The notes under the pieces are model-generated. The model saw only the letters and a program-made list of their open reading frames with translations. It did not search any database and was not told where the DNA came from. Shown piece by piece: positions 1 through 8,406 of a DNA stretch of 64,000 nt. Numbering within the stretch: position 1 is the first letter of the stretch; every line of letters begins with the position of its first letter. The DNA is from Allomeiothermus silvanus DSM 9946 (GTDB lineage: Bacteria; Deinococcota; Deinococci; Deinococcales; Thermaceae): positions 2,376,001 through 2,440,000 of the forward strand of contig NC_014212.1 of assembly GCF_000092125.1 (NCBI RefSeq), written 5' to 3'. The translations under genes were made by a program, and so were the position numbers.

Positions 1-2
1 AT

Positions 3-311
3 TTAGTCTGGACGGCACGAGCAATAGAGCGTGAAGCACCGCACTTCGTTCGTTTTGCCAGCATCGAGGGCGCCGAACACGACCTAGTTGTAGAAGGATC
101 CGTGCAGCTGGAGCCTACCGATAACGGCACCCGCGTCAAACTGCACTTCGAAGGCCAACCCCACTTCAAATCCCCCCTGATGAACCGTGCCGCCGATATC
201 TATGCCGGGATGTTTGGTGAACCCCACAAGCTTTTGAAAGTGACTTTGGAGGAGTTTAAACGCGAAGTTGAGGCCCGTTCACAAAGCAAAGAGGCCCCTT
301 CGCCCGCGTGA
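3..311 (+). CDS. C-terminal part of an SRPBCC-like protein (5'-truncated)
   Basis: An open frame enters from the window edge and stops with TGA at 309-311, giving about 102 residues. The first available start is an internal GTG at 102, but the frame is open to base 3 and the upstream residues read as normal protein, so the gene probably begins outside the window. Alternating hydrophobic strands followed by a long C-terminal helix (FKREVEA) suggest an SRPBCC/START-like ligand-binding fold, perhaps the Deinococcus-Thermus DUF3809 group. No catalytic motif is visible. The function is unknown and the family call is tentative. Confidence 0.5.
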   Translation, partial: LVWTARAIEREAPHFVRFASIEGAEHDLVVEGSVQLEPTDNGTRVKLHFEGQPHFKSPLMNRAADIYAGMFGEPHKLLKVTLEEFKREVEARSQSKEAPSPA

Positions 312-326
312 TGGCTTCTTAGGCAT

Positions 327-364
327 GGACTAAGCTCCCCCACTTCTCATGGGGAGCCTAGTCC
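327..364. terminator. Stem-loop between convergent genes
   Basis: The arms at 327-340 and 351-364 pair over 14 bases with one mismatch around a 10-base loop. The hairpin sits between the SRPBCC-like gene and the convergent phosphoribosyltransferase gene. There is no T-tract, so it may act as a bidirectional or Rho-assisted terminator. Confidence 0.5.
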
Positions 365-415
365 TGTCGCGCCAGGGTTATGCATCTGCGCCACAAGCTT
401 TAGCCGATTACCCGG

Positions 416-958
416 TTAGGTAGTTTGCAGGATTGGCAAATCGCCCAAGGTGGTAACCGGGACTTTGGTGGGGCCACTACCTTGGCGGAAAGCCGCCAAA
501 CGGGCCACTACCTTGGCCCCTGCCCGCTCGGCTACGCGCTCGAGCGCCAGCATAGTTCCCCCTGAGGAGACCACGTCCGAAACCAGCACCGTATTTTGGC
601 CCAGAAGTTTCTCGGCCATACGGCGGTCCAGCCACAGCACCTCGCCCACCCCCAGAGTCAGTGACTCTACCTCCTGGATGATGGGATCTTCCATGTAGGG
701 GCGGCGCTTTTTGCGCACCACGATGTAGGGCTTGCCTAACCGCTCAGCTAGGGCATGGGCTAGCACGATAGGTGAGGTCTCACTGGTGAGGAGGATCTCG
801 GTCTCCGCAGGCACATGCGCCAAAAGCGCATCAGCAGCGGCGTTGACGAACTCCACGTCACCCAGCAGTTCCACCAGCGGGATGCGGGTGCCCGGCAGGG
901 GTTCGATCAGGGGAACATGGCGGGTGAACTTACCGATAGTGATGGGATAGGTTTCCAT
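416..958 (-). CDS. Phosphoribosyltransferase-family protein (paralogue 1)
   Basis: This is a type I phosphoribosyltransferase fold of about 180 residues. The start METYPITIG at 958 is preceded by GGAGGT and aligns with the start of the next gene upstream; the longer frame to 1126 is probably not translated. The PRPP loop reads VSDVVSSGGTM, so the first of the usual two acidic residues is Ser. The hood-like segment VRKKRRPYMEDP matches [13 protein letters not shown] in the neighbour, which makes the two genes tandem duplicates on one strand. Purine-base salvage is the likely setting, but the substrate cannot be read from sequence. A TAGACT hexamer at 1096-1101 is a possible -10. Confidence 0.75.
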   Translation of the reverse strand: METYPITIGKFTRHVPLIEPLPGTRIPLVELLGDVEFVNAAADALLAHVPAETEILLTSETSPIVLAHALAERLGKPYIVVRKKRRPYMEDPIIQEVESLTLGVGEVLWLDRRMAEKLLGQNTVLVSDVVSSGGTMLALERVAERAGAKVVARLAAFRQGSGPTKVPVTTLGDLPILQTT

Positions 959-1156
959 TTGACCTCCAAAAACGTCTGTAGCTTCTGCGATTTCTATGCT
1001 GCTGGGGGCTAGGACCTCGGGCCTCGCCACACACCACAACTGAGCCCAGACCCCCACGGCTTGGGCAGATTGCTTCAGGCTCCCCAAACGCCTCGAGTCT
1101 ACCCCTTCGCTTTGATGAGAAAGCAAGGCCTATGCCTGGCACGAGATTGCTCCCGT

Positions 1157-1693
1157 TTATTCCGGTTCGAAGAGGGGCAAGTGCCCTAGCGCGATCACGT
1201 CCTCGCGGGGGCTACCTTCGGTGAAGACCGCCATCACCGCGACCATCTGCCCACCCACGTCCTCTATTAGCTCGCGCAGCCCCTTGAGGGTACTGCCGGT
1301 AGAGACCACGTCGTCCACCACAGCCACCTTCTTGCCCTTGATAAGGGCCACATCCGCCCCATCGAGCACCAGGAGTTGCGGCTTACCAGTGGTGATGGAG
1401 ATAACCGTGCGCGAGACCGGATTGATCATATAAGGCTTTTCGGTCTTACGAGCCACCACATAAGGTTTTTTAGTGATGCGAGATAGGGCATGGGCCAGCG
1501 GAACCGCTTTGACCTCGGGAGTGACCAGGGTCTCTACCTCACTGGGCAACCGCTTAGCCAGTTCTGCAGCTACGGCCTCCACCAGCTCAGTATCTCCCAG
1601 CAGATTCAGCAAGGCCACCGCCACCCCTGGCCCTACCTGAACCACAGGCAGATCACGCCGCACACCCCCAATTTCAATCGGATACGTTTTCAC
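1157..1693 (-). CDS. Phosphoribosyltransferase-family protein (paralogue 2)
   Basis: This 178-residue type I phosphoribosyltransferase has a canonical PRPP-binding loop, [12 protein letters not shown]. The start is taken as GTG at 1691-1693 (VKTYPIEIG), matching the start of its tandem paralogue. An IS481-family element lies 41 bp upstream in the same orientation. The transposase frame has no stop and runs in frame through the 41-bp leader into this gene, so the uninterrupted frame extends to 2797. A TAGACT hexamer at 1701-1706 precedes the GTG by only 7 bases and fits the leaderless -10 position, which would allow expression despite the insertion. The substrate is probably a purine base, which is inference. 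Confidence 0.75.
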   Translation of the reverse strand: MKTYPIEIGGVRRDLPVVQVGPGVAVALLNLLGDTELVEAVAAELAKRLPSEVETLVTPEVKAVPLAHALSRITKKPYVVARKTEKPYMINPVSRTVISITTGKPQLLVLDGADVALIKGKKVAVVDDVVSTGSTLKGLRELIEDVGGQMVAVMAVFTEGSPREDVIALGHLPLFEPE

Positions 1694-1734
1694 GCCCCCT
1701 AGTCTAACGCCTTTTCTTCCCATGGGGGAGTGCA

Positions 1735-2797
1735 TGTAATCGGTCAACACATTTGAGACTCTTTGAGGAACCGACTCCTCTTGCATCTTAGCCAAAAACT
1801 CCAGCGGAGCAAGACCCCCCAGGGCCATGTGAGGCCTTCGGCGGTTGTAGTAGTCCAGGTAGGTATCCAGCTCTGCCTGCAGCTCGCTGAGCGGGGTGGG
1901 CAAAGGCCGGGTGTAGAACTCCTCCTTGAAGGTCCGCTGCATCCGCTCCACGTGACCATTGAGTTTAGGACTCCTCGGCGGTAGCACAAACAAGGCAATC
2001 CCCAGAGCACAGCAGGCCTCCTCAAACTCGGCCATGAACTCGCTGCCCCCATCCACCTGGATGGCCCGGATGGGAAAAGGGGCCCTGGCCAGAAGCAAGG
2101 ACAAGAACCCCTCAGAAAGCTTAGCCGTGGCCCGGCTGTGCACCTCCGCCAGGACAAACCGGCTATGGAGGTCAATCGCCGAGAAGTGCTTGACCATGCT
2201 TCCCGGTCCTAAGGTCAGGGTGAGGGTGTCCACCTGGACCAGGTCCCCAGGAGCCCTGGCCTCGTATCCTCGGGGCTTCCTTTTGGCGTAGGGCCGGTTT
2301 ACCCTTCGCTTTAGCTTCCCTCTTTGAGTCCGGGCCAGGTAGCCGGCCACGCTCTCGATACGTCGGTGCTTCTCCAGGTAGGCCAGGATGCGCCCCACCG
2401 TGCGTTCGCTCATCTGGAAACCCTCCTTGCGGAGGGTAAGCCAGATGGACCAGCGTCCCCAGGTGGGGTTTTCCTTGCGGAGAGTTTCTATTCTAATGAG
2501 CAGCCCTGGGGTCCAGTGGACCTTTGTGCGCAGGTGCTTAGGGCGGCGGGAGCGGGGTTTGAGTCCAGCCAGGCCCTTTTCTTTTAGGGCTTTTTGCCAG
2601 CGGTGGTAGGTGGCCCGGCTGATCCCGACCAGGTCCTGGATCTCCTTCCAGCTCTTTTTACTTTCACGCAGGGCTTTGACCAGTCGGAGCTTGCGCAGAC
2701 GTTCCTGGACCTCTGGGTCGCTTGCGTTGGCCTCGGCCAGCCTCTGTGCTTGTCTAGCGCCTCTCCATATCTCTCGGCCAACGGTGGTAAACTGCAC
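1735..2797 (-). CDS. IS481-family transposase (no stop codon inside the IS)
   Basis: About 354 residues are encoded within the element. An N-terminal helix-turn-helix ([19 protein letters not shown]) is followed by an rve/DDE integrase core with Asp in DLVQVDT, Asp in QVDGGSEF and Glu in GHVERMQ, and a typical C-terminal [13 protein letters not shown] segment. The start is GTG after a strong AAAGGAGGTT ribosome-binding site. The element ends in the codons for DY plus one base without a stop, so termination depends on flanking DNA. Here the frame continues into the downstream phosphoribosyltransferase. Either a chimera is made or re-initiation occurs at the native GTG. Confidence 0.9.
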
Positions 2798-2874
2798 CTG
2801 GGGAACCTCCTTTCCTGGTCGGTTCCCCTCTTTTTATCCCAGCTTAGAGTCTCACATGTGTTTGTCCGGGTTCA
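1735..2874 (-). mobile_element. IS481-family insertion sequence, copy 1
   Basis: The 1140-bp element has imperfect terminal inverted repeats: the left end begins TGTAATCGG and the inverted right end TGAACCCGG, and both continue to a shared GAGACTC core. It is flanked by a 5-bp target duplication, gtgca, at 1730-1734 and 2875-2879. The same 1140 bp recur at 37252-38391 in the same orientation, and the transposases are identical in translation. Intact ends, the duplication and the identity suggest a recent insertion. The left end carries an outward-facing TTGACC that could serve as a -35 for the downstream gene. Confidence 0.93.
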
Positions 2875-2939
2875 GTGCAATCCTCCACCTCTCCTTGCAC
2901 ATTGAGCCATCTCACACCCCACGCCGACGAGCAGGAGCA

Positions 2940-2945
2940 TAAACT
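2940..2945 (+). promoter_or_regulatory. Leaderless -10 (TAAACT)
   Basis: TAAACT lies 6 bases before the ATG at 2952 with no ribosome-binding site. This supports that start over the internal ATG at 2970. Confidence 0.45.
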
Positions 2946-2951
2946 GAAAAC

Positions 2952-3398
2952 ATGACCTCTGCTAAAGGTATGGTTCCCGCCAAAGTAGAGACTTTGGGGC
3001 TTGACCCGACTACCGGCAATGTGGTGGTGCTGCTCAAGACCGAAACCGGGGCCTTCCTACCGATTGTGATTGGGCCCCTCGAGGCCCAGCACATCATGGT
3101 GCACCTCCAAGGCGAGACCCCCAGCCGTCCCCTCACCCCCGACCTGTTCCTCTCGGTGCTGGAGATCTTAGGGGTCCGGCTGGTGCGGGTGGAGGTAGTC
3201 GAACTTAAGGACGGGGTGTTCTTCGGGCGGCTGGTCTTGGAGCAACGAGGGCTCGAGTACGAAGTGGATGCGCGCCCTTCGGACTGCCTGGCCCTGGCGA
3301 TACGCGCCCAGGTTCCTATCCTAGTTGCCGAGTCGGTGCTGAGCGACGCCGGGGTGGACGAATCCAGCCTCCACTCAGGGGAGAATCCGCAAGCGTAG
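2952..3398 (+). CDS. Bifunctional nuclease (BFN/DUF151) family protein
   Basis: This 148-residue protein matches the BFN/DUF151 domain throughout: GNVVVLLKTETGAFLPIVIGPLEAQ near the N-terminus and the YEVDARPSDCLALAIRAQVPILV block near residues 99-123. Plant and bacterial members were reported to have both DNase and RNase activity, but the bacterial role is unclear. The gene is monocistronic, lies just downstream of the IS481 right end (73 bp), and faces away from it. The start at 2952 is favoured by the -10 placed 6 bases upstream. Confidence 0.85.
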   Translation: MTSAKGMVPAKVETLGLDPTTGNVVVLLKTETGAFLPIVIGPLEAQHIMVHLQGETPSRPLTPDLFLSVLEILGVRLVRVEVVELKDGVFFGRLVLEQRGLEYEVDARPSDCLALAIRAQVPILVAESVLSDAGVDESSLHSGENPQA

Positions 3399-3534
3399 TT
3401 GCCATAGTGCCAAACCAGAAAATCCTTTTCCTCGCCCATCGCCAGCACCTGCGCCAACCCCTTTCCGGGAAGAAAAGAGGATGGCTCTGGAATCACAGGC
3501 TATTTTTGCGTCCGGCGGCTTTCAGGAAAACTGC

Positions 3535-3546
3535 TAAAACTAGACT
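3535..3546 (+). promoter_or_regulatory. Possible leaderless -10 for the phosphoesterase
   Basis: TAAAAC (3535-3540) lies 6 bases before the ATG, and TAGACT (3541-3546) abuts it. No ribosome-binding site is visible. Confidence 0.3.
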
Positions 3547-4302
3547 ATGCACCTGCGTGTTCTGTGGTTTTTGGTCGCATTGCTCGGGCTGGCTTTCGCC
3601 CAGCGGATTGGGGTGATCGGAGATTGGGGGGCAGATAGCCCACACCGACCCCAGATCGCCCAAGCCCTGCATCAAAAGGAACCGCTCGAGGCCCTTCTCA
3701 CCTTGGGGGACAACTTCTACCCCCGGGGCGAGCCGCTTCAGCGCTTCGTGGACGAGCTTCCCCGGGTCAAGATTTATCCCGCTTTCGGCAATCACGACAT
3801 GCCCGCGCTCGAGCAACAACTAAGGCTGTTCGGGGTCGAACAGCCCTACTACACGGTTCAGCTAGGCGAGGTGCAGATCTTCATAGTCTACTCAGAAGTG
3901 TTTACCACACAACAGCGGGCCTGGCTCGAGAGCGCCCTCAAAACCTCCCAAGCCTGCTGGAAGGTGGTAGCCCTACACCGCCCCCTGTATTCCTCGGGCT
4001 TCCACGGAGGGAACCGCAGCCTGCGGCAAAGCCTCGAGCCCCTGTTACTGCGCTATGGGGTACGGCTGGTACTGGCGGGACATGACCACGACTATGAGCG
4101 GCTCGAGGCCAGGGGCATCGTCCACCTGGTCGCGGGCGGGGGTGGGGCTTATCTGCGGGATTTCCGCAGCGCCGTCCCACAGAGTAAGGTGCGCCGGGTG
4201 AGCCCGAATTTCCTCGTGCTCGAGGCCACCCCCGAAAAGCTCACGGTCACGGCTTACGACCAAAAGGGCGGGGTGCTGGACCGGGTGGAGATTAGGAAGT
4301 AA
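3547..4302 (+). CDS. Secreted metallophosphoesterase (acid-phosphatase-like)
   Basis: A 251-residue calcineurin-like phosphoesterase with an N-terminal signal peptide (VLWFLVALLGLAFAQ, cleavage near residue 19). The five metal-binding motifs appear in order: GDWG (D26), LGDN (D55, N56), GNHD (N82, H83), H144 in ALHRP, and GHDHDYE (H179, H181). This arrangement resembles tartrate-resistant/purple acid phosphatases. The product is probably a periplasmic or extracellular phosphomonoesterase that releases phosphate. It is a single gene, convergent with mtaB. The substrate is not predictable from sequence. Confidence 0.88.
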   Translation: MHLRVLWFLVALLGLAFAQRIGVIGDWGADSPHRPQIAQALHQKEPLEALLTLGDNFYPRGEPLQRFVDELPRVKIYPAFGNHDMPALEQQLRLFGVEQPYYTVQLGEVQIFIVYSEVFTTQQRAWLESALKTSQACWKVVALHRPLYSSGFHGGNRSLRQSLEPLLLRYGVRLVLAGHDHDYERLEARGIVHLVAGGGGAYLRDFRSAVPQSKVRRVSPNFLVLEATPEKLTVTAYDQKGGVLDRVEIRK

Positions 4303-4397
4303 TACCGACTGCGCGAAGATAATCTTCAAAACCATCAGCGCTACATCTTCGTAAAGCCCGGTGGAGTCCCTTCGGCTAGGGTGGGGGTCTAAAATCC

Positions 4398-5720
4398 TCA
4401 CGCCAGAGGCAACAGCATCCGCGCAGGTTCTTCCTTGACCGCCTCGACGGCTCCGAGCAGGGTATAGCCCCGGATCTCCCGGACCTTCACCCACACCGTC
4501 TGCCCCTGTCGGCCCGCACCGTCGGCTAAGACCTCGTAGTAGTCGGGGGTGTGGCCCACCCACTGCCCCTCACGGCGGGACTCGAGCAGCACCTCCACGC
4601 GGCTGCCAAGCTTAGGAGCAATGCGCCCGGCAGCGAGTTCTTGGGCCAGGGCGATGATCTCCTTGGTGCGGCGCTTGCGCTCCTCTATCGGCACCTGTGG
4701 CAGCGAGGCGGCACGGGTCTTGGGCCGGGGGGTGTAGGTGAAGGCGTGGACCCGGCTAGGGCGGAGTTCCCGTAGCAAGGCTAAGGTCTCTTGGTGCTCT
4801 GCCTCGGTCTCGGTAGGAAGACCCGCGATTACGTCGGTGGTGAGAGCGAAACCAGGGATTAGGGCGTAAGCCATCTGCACCAGTTCCCGGTAATAGGTTG
4901 TGTCGTAGCGGCGGCCCATGAGCTTTAGAAGCCGGTCGGAGCCGGTCTGGAGGGAGAGGTGCAGGTGGGGCCTCACCCGAGGGGCATAGCGGGCGATGAC
5001 CTCCAGCAACTCCCGGCCTGTATCCTCCGGCTCGATGGAGCTGAGCCGCACCTTGGCCCCCATCAGGACCAGTTCCTCCACCAGCCCGGCGATCCCTTGA
5101 GGGTGACCCCGGTACGAGCCCAGCCGCACCCCGGTGAGCACGATCTCCTGCACCCCCGCTTCGAGGAGGCCTCGAGCTTCCGCCAAGGCATCCCCACTGG
5201 CGCGGTGGCGTTCACGCCCGCGCAGGCGGGGGATGATGCAGTAGGCGCAGCCTGCGTTGCAGCCGTCCTGCACCTTGACGAACGAGCGCACCCAGTTGTT
5301 GAGCAGGCCGCGCTCCCCGGCCCCCCAGAACTCGTTGGGCGGGGTGGTGAGGGGGTCGGCGGGCAGGCCGAAGTGCTCGAGGATCACCCTGGGCAACTCG
5401 GCTTTGCGAGCGTTGGGCACCACCGCGTCGGCCCCCAGTTCGGCCAATTGGTCCGGGGCCAGTTCGGCATAGCAGCCCGTTACCACGATGAAAGCCTGGG
5501 GGTTGGCCCGCCGGGCCCGGCGAACCTCCTTGCGGGCATCGGCCTCGGCGGTAGTGGTAACCGCACAGGTGTTGATGACCACCAGATCGGCCCCGTCCTC
5601 GAGCCGCACCACCTGGGGCTGGAGGGCCCGCAACAACCCTACCAGGGCATCCGACTCGACCTGGTTGACCTTGCAACCCAACGTCCTGACCGCTAGGCGT
5701 ACGGGAGAAAGCGCTGCCAT
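4398..5720 (-). CDS. mtaB: tRNA N6-threonylcarbamoyladenosine methylthiotransferase MtaB
   Basis: A radical SAM methylthiotransferase that converts t6A37 to ms2t6A37 in ANN-decoding tRNAs. The N-terminal domain has the three cluster cysteines (C19 in TLGCKVNQ, C55 in NTCAV, C86 in TGCYAE, counted from the longer start), followed by the radical SAM CxxxCxxC (C157, C161, C164 in GCNAGCAYC) and a C-terminal TRAM domain. The TLGCKVNQ opening favours MtaB over MiaB or RimO. Starts are possible at 5729 or 5720; a TAGAGT hexamer at 5732-5737 lies too close to the first, so 5720 is preferred. It is divergent from the threonine-dehydratase-like gene. Confidence 0.92.
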   Translation of the reverse strand: MAALSPVRLAVRTLGCKVNQVESDALVGLLRALQPQVVRLEDGADLVVINTCAVTTTAEADARKEVRRARRANPQAFIVVTGCYAELAPDQLAELGADAVVPNARKAELPRVILEHFGLPADPLTTPPNEFWGAGERGLLNNWVRSFVKVQDGCNAGCAYCIIPRLRGRERHRASGDALAEARGLLEAGVQEIVLTGVRLGSYRGHPQGIAGLVEELVLMGAKVRLSSIEPEDTGRELLEVIARYAPRVRPHLHLSLQTGSDRLLKLMGRRYDTTYYRELVQMAYALIPGFALTTDVIAGLPTETEAEHQETLALLRELRPSRVHAFTYTPRPKTRAASLPQVPIEERKRRTKEIIALAQELAAGRIAPKLGSRVEVLLESRREGQWVGHTPDYYEVLADGAGRQGQTVWVKVREIRGYTLLGAVEAVKEEPARMLLPLA

Positions 5721-5781
5721 CCCAACCATCCACTCTACCCGCCGGGCGCCAAAGATCCAATACCGCTCCAGCCAAATCCTT

Positions 5782-5787
5782 TAGCAT
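5782..5787 (+). promoter_or_regulatory. Leaderless -10 (TAGCAT)
   Basis: TAGCAT lies 6 bases before the ATG at 5794, and no separate ribosome-binding site is seen. Confidence 0.4.
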
Positions 5788-5793
5788 AGGGCC

Positions 5794-6708
5794 ATGCTCT
5801 CCCTCGAGGTCATCTACCAAGCTGCCGAGCGCATCGCGGCGTATACCCATCGCACCCCGATCCTCTCCTCCTCGAGCTTGGATCAGCTCTTCGGCAAGCG
5901 GTTATTCCTCAAGGCCGAACACCTGCAAAAAACCGGTAGCTTCAAGGCCCGCGGCGCAGTGAACGCAGCCTTGCAACTCGAACGCCCCCGTGGCCTTCTG
6001 GCTGTCTCATCGGGCAACCACGCCCAGGCGGTAGCCTATGCTGCCTACATCTTGAAGGTTCCGGCCCTCATTGTGATGCCGGAAGATGCCTCCCGCTTTA
6101 AGAAAGCTGGCACCCGTGCCTATGGAGCGGAGATCTATGACCGCGGGGTAACGGTCGAAAACCGCGAGGAAGTCGCGCACACCCTCACCCTAGAGACCGG
6201 CTACAGCTTTATCCATCCCTTCAACGACCCTAGGGTGATGGCCGGACAGGGGACCATCGCCCTCGAGCTAGCCGCTCAGGTTCCCGACCTGGATGCGGTG
6301 CTGGTGGCGGTAGGCGGGGGCGGGATGATCTCGGGGGTGGCGGCTGCGATGAAGGCATTGGCCCCCCAGGTCCGGGTGATTGGGGTGGAGCCGGAGGTCG
6401 CTAACGACGCCCAGCGAAGTCTGGCGGCGGGTCGGCGGATCGCGCTCGAGCAAGCTCCCAAAACCGTGGCGGATGGGGTGCGCACCCTTTCCTTGGGCGA
6501 ATACCCCTGGGAGGTAATTCGTGAACGGGTGGACGAGATCGTGAGCGTGCCCGAAGAAGCCATCCTCGAGGCCCAGCGTCTGCTAATGAGCCGCACCAAA
6601 CAGGTAGTAGAGCCCACCGGGGCGCTGCCGCTAGCCCCTCTACTGACCGGCCACCCCCTGCCCGAGCGGCTAGGAATCGTGGTTTGTGGGGGAAACTGGA
6701 TGCCCTAA
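5794..6708 (+). CDS. Threonine dehydratase / serine-racemase-like PLP enzyme
   Basis: A fold-type II PLP enzyme of 304 residues. The PLP lysine is K51 in GSFKARGA, the SSGNHAQ loop is at 72-78, and the phosphate-binding GGGG is at 174-177. It lacks the C-terminal ACT-like regulatory domain of biosynthetic IlvA, so it resembles the short catabolic threonine ammonia-lyase (TdcB) or serine racemase types. The expected reaction is deamination of L-threonine or L-serine to a 2-oxoacid. It is a single gene facing away from mtaB. The precise substrate is uncertain. Confidence 0.85.
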   Translation: MLSLEVIYQAAERIAAYTHRTPILSSSSLDQLFGKRLFLKAEHLQKTGSFKARGAVNAALQLERPRGLLAVSSGNHAQAVAYAAYILKVPALIVMPEDASRFKKAGTRAYGAEIYDRGVTVENREEVAHTLTLETGYSFIHPFNDPRVMAGQGTIALELAAQVPDLDAVLVAVGGGGMISGVAAAMKALAPQVRVIGVEPEVANDAQRSLAAGRRIALEQAPKTVADGVRTLSLGEYPWEVIRERVDEIVSVPEEAILEAQRLLMSRTKQVVEPTGALPLAPLLTGHPLPERLGIVVCGGNWMP

Positions 6709-6727
6709 GTACCCCGTGGGAAGCGCT

Positions 6728-7243
6728 TTAGATACGGGTCGCGTCCCATAGCTTACGGGTGGTGATGATCTGGCCCGCGTGGTGCTGGGCGTGGTTGCCG
6801 ATATGATCGAAGATATACATGGCCGGCACCGGAGGGTTACTGCCCCAGGCCCGGGGAGCCTCGAGGTCGGCCTCGCGTAAAGCCGAAAGCCCCTCCCAGA
6901 CCAGCCGCATGTTGGCCCGAAACTCTCCCAGCACAGCTTCAGGGGCCTCATGGGTGAGGCGCAGCTGCTCAGGGGGCAGCTTTTGGAAAGGCTCGGGGAT
7001 TTCCTCTCCCCGGCCTCGGTACAAGAGCCGCACCGAGGCGATGCCGATGTGCCGTACCAACCCACCCACCGGGTTGGTATTCGGCCCGGGGACCCACCAA
7101 AACCCCGCAGGCCCTAGGTCGGCAGCCCACTTGTCCACAATCTCCAAGACCTCCTCGAGGTTGCGTAGCCAGACCGAAACCACGGGCAAAACACCGGCAA
7201 CATCCCCGCGCAGCCAGGGCGGAGGGGGTACAGGAGGTTGCAT
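6728..7243 (-). CDS. DinB-family protein
   Basis: This 171-residue protein fits the DinB/YfiT four-helix bundle. The likely metal-binding histidines are in GGLVRHIG near residue 66 and NHAQHHAGQ near residues 151-159. DinB proteins of this type often act as metal-dependent thiol transferases, but the role here is unknown. The gene is convergent with the preceding dehydratase gene (19 bp apart) and divergent from the DUF418 gene. The start at 7243 is supported by a -10 seven bases upstream. Confidence 0.82.
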   Translation of the reverse strand: MQPPVPPPPWLRGDVAGVLPVVSVWLRNLEEVLEIVDKWAADLGPAGFWWVPGPNTNPVGGLVRHIGIASVRLLYRGRGEEIPEPFQKLPPEQLRLTHEAPEAVLGEFRANMRLVWEGLSALREADLEAPRAWGSNPPVPAMYIFDHIGNHAQHHAGQIITTRKLWDATRI

Positions 7244-7250
7244 GGCCCCT

Positions 7251-7256
7251 ATTCTA
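7251..7256 (-). promoter_or_regulatory. Leaderless -10 (TAGAAT) for the DinB gene
   Basis: On the minus strand TAGAAT lies 7 bases before the ATG at 7243. The -35 is weak. Confidence 0.45.
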
Positions 7257-7272
7257 AACCCTCTCGCCGGAC

Positions 7273-7278
7273 CATAAT
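7273..7278 (+). promoter_or_regulatory. Leaderless -10 (CATAAT) for the DUF418 gene
   Basis: CATAAT lies 6 bases before the GTG at 7285, in the 41-bp divergent gap shared with the DinB gene. Confidence 0.4.
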
Positions 7279-7284
7279 CAGCAA

Positions 7285-8379
7285 GTGGTCACCCCTGCTC
7301 GAGAGAGAGATGCTTTCCTCGACGCCCTGCGGGGTTTTGCCCTATTCGGCATCCTGGTGGTGAATCTGGAAGCCTTCGCCGACCCCTTTTATTCGGTCTC
7401 GCATAGCGGCGAACCCCTGGACGACCTGGGCCGGGCGATCATCACCTTCTTCTGTAGCGGTAAGTTCTACACCATCTTTGCCACGCTGTTCGGATTGGGC
7501 TTGGCTTGGCAAGCTGCACGGCTGCGGGCTATGGGGCTAGACCCCCAACCGGTCCTGCGGCGAAGACTACGGTGGCTGCTGGGCGCCGGAGCCGTCCATG
7601 GCATCGTTCTCTTTAGCGGTGACATCCTGGGAACCTACGCGGTGTTAGGGCTTTTTGCCCTGCGCTACCTCGAGCGCCCCTACCTCTTACGAACCGCACT
7701 CGCCTACTATGCGTTCGGGGTAGCTTTGCTGGCCGGGCTGAGCTTCTGGTTCGGTGCCCGCGGACTCAGCCCGGATGCCGCCATCTACGCTAGCGGCAGC
7801 TTCGCTGAGGTGAGCCGGGTACGGCTATGGGACTGGCTGTGGAATACCGGCTGGAGCATCGTGCTGGGCTTCGAGATCGTGGGGTTGATGCTTTTTGGCT
7901 TTTACCTTTTCGAGCACTGGCAGCGGTTTTCGGCGGTGACCCTGCGCCGGGGTATCCTGCTGGGGCTTGTGCTGGGCATCCCGGTGAACGCTTACGACAT
8001 CTGGGCCGGGCCCCATTACCTCGAGCCCCTACGCGGCCTAGGCGGTTTGGCCTTCGCGGTGGTCTACGCCGGACTGATCCGGCTCTACTGGGATCGCCTG
8101 CGCTGGCTTCACCCCCTGCAATATGCCGGGCGGATGCCGCTCACCAACTATCTGTTGCAATCGCTGGTGATGAGCACGGTGTTCTACGGGTACGGACTGG
8201 GATTGTACGGACAGGTCAGTCCGCTTTTGTTCCCGCTCATCGCGGTGGGGTTCGTGGCCTTACAGGTGCTGTTGAGCCGGTGGTGGCTCGAGCGCTTCCA
8301 TCAGGGACCGCTGGAGCGGCTATGGCGGAAGTACACCTATGCCGGGCTGCAATCAAATGCGGAAGCTGGGTCAAGGTAA
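7285..8379 (+). CDS. DUF418 (YeiB-like) integral membrane protein
   Basis: A polytopic membrane protein of 364 residues with about nine or ten hydrophobic segments. It opens with the family signature LDALRGFALFGILVVNL and ends with the DUF418 block (LTNYLLQSLV ... WLERFHQGPLERLWRKYTY). These proteins are often predicted transporters or acyltransferase-like membrane proteins, and no substrate is established. The start is GTG at 7285 with a -10 six bases upstream. It is convergent with carA (27-bp gap). Confidence 0.88.
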   Translation: MVTPARERDAFLDALRGFALFGILVVNLEAFADPFYSVSHSGEPLDDLGRAIITFFCSGKFYTIFATLFGLGLAWQAARLRAMGLDPQPVLRRRLRWLLGAGAVHGIVLFSGDILGTYAVLGLFALRYLERPYLLRTALAYYAFGVALLAGLSFWFGARGLSPDAAIYASGSFAEVSRVRLWDWLWNTGWSIVLGFEIVGLMLFGFYLFEHWQRFSAVTLRRGILLGLVLGIPVNAYDIWAGPHYLEPLRGLGGLAFAVVYAGLIRLYWDRLRWLHPLQYAGRMPLTNYLLQSLVMSTVFYGYGLGLYGQVSPLLFPLIAVGFVALQVLLSRWWLERFHQGPLERLWRKYTYAGLQSNAEAGSR

Positions 8380-8406
8380 GTTCGCCAGGTCGGCCTCGTG
8401 AAGGGA

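Noticed and set aside
1719-1747. Hybrid promoter from the IS481 end TTGACC into the phosphoribosyltransferase
   Set aside because: No acceptable -10 lies 16-18 bases from the TTGACC at either insertion site.
4959-5696. 245-residue open frame on the plus strand
   Set aside because: It is entirely antisense to mtaB, has no motif and reflects the GC-rich codon pattern.
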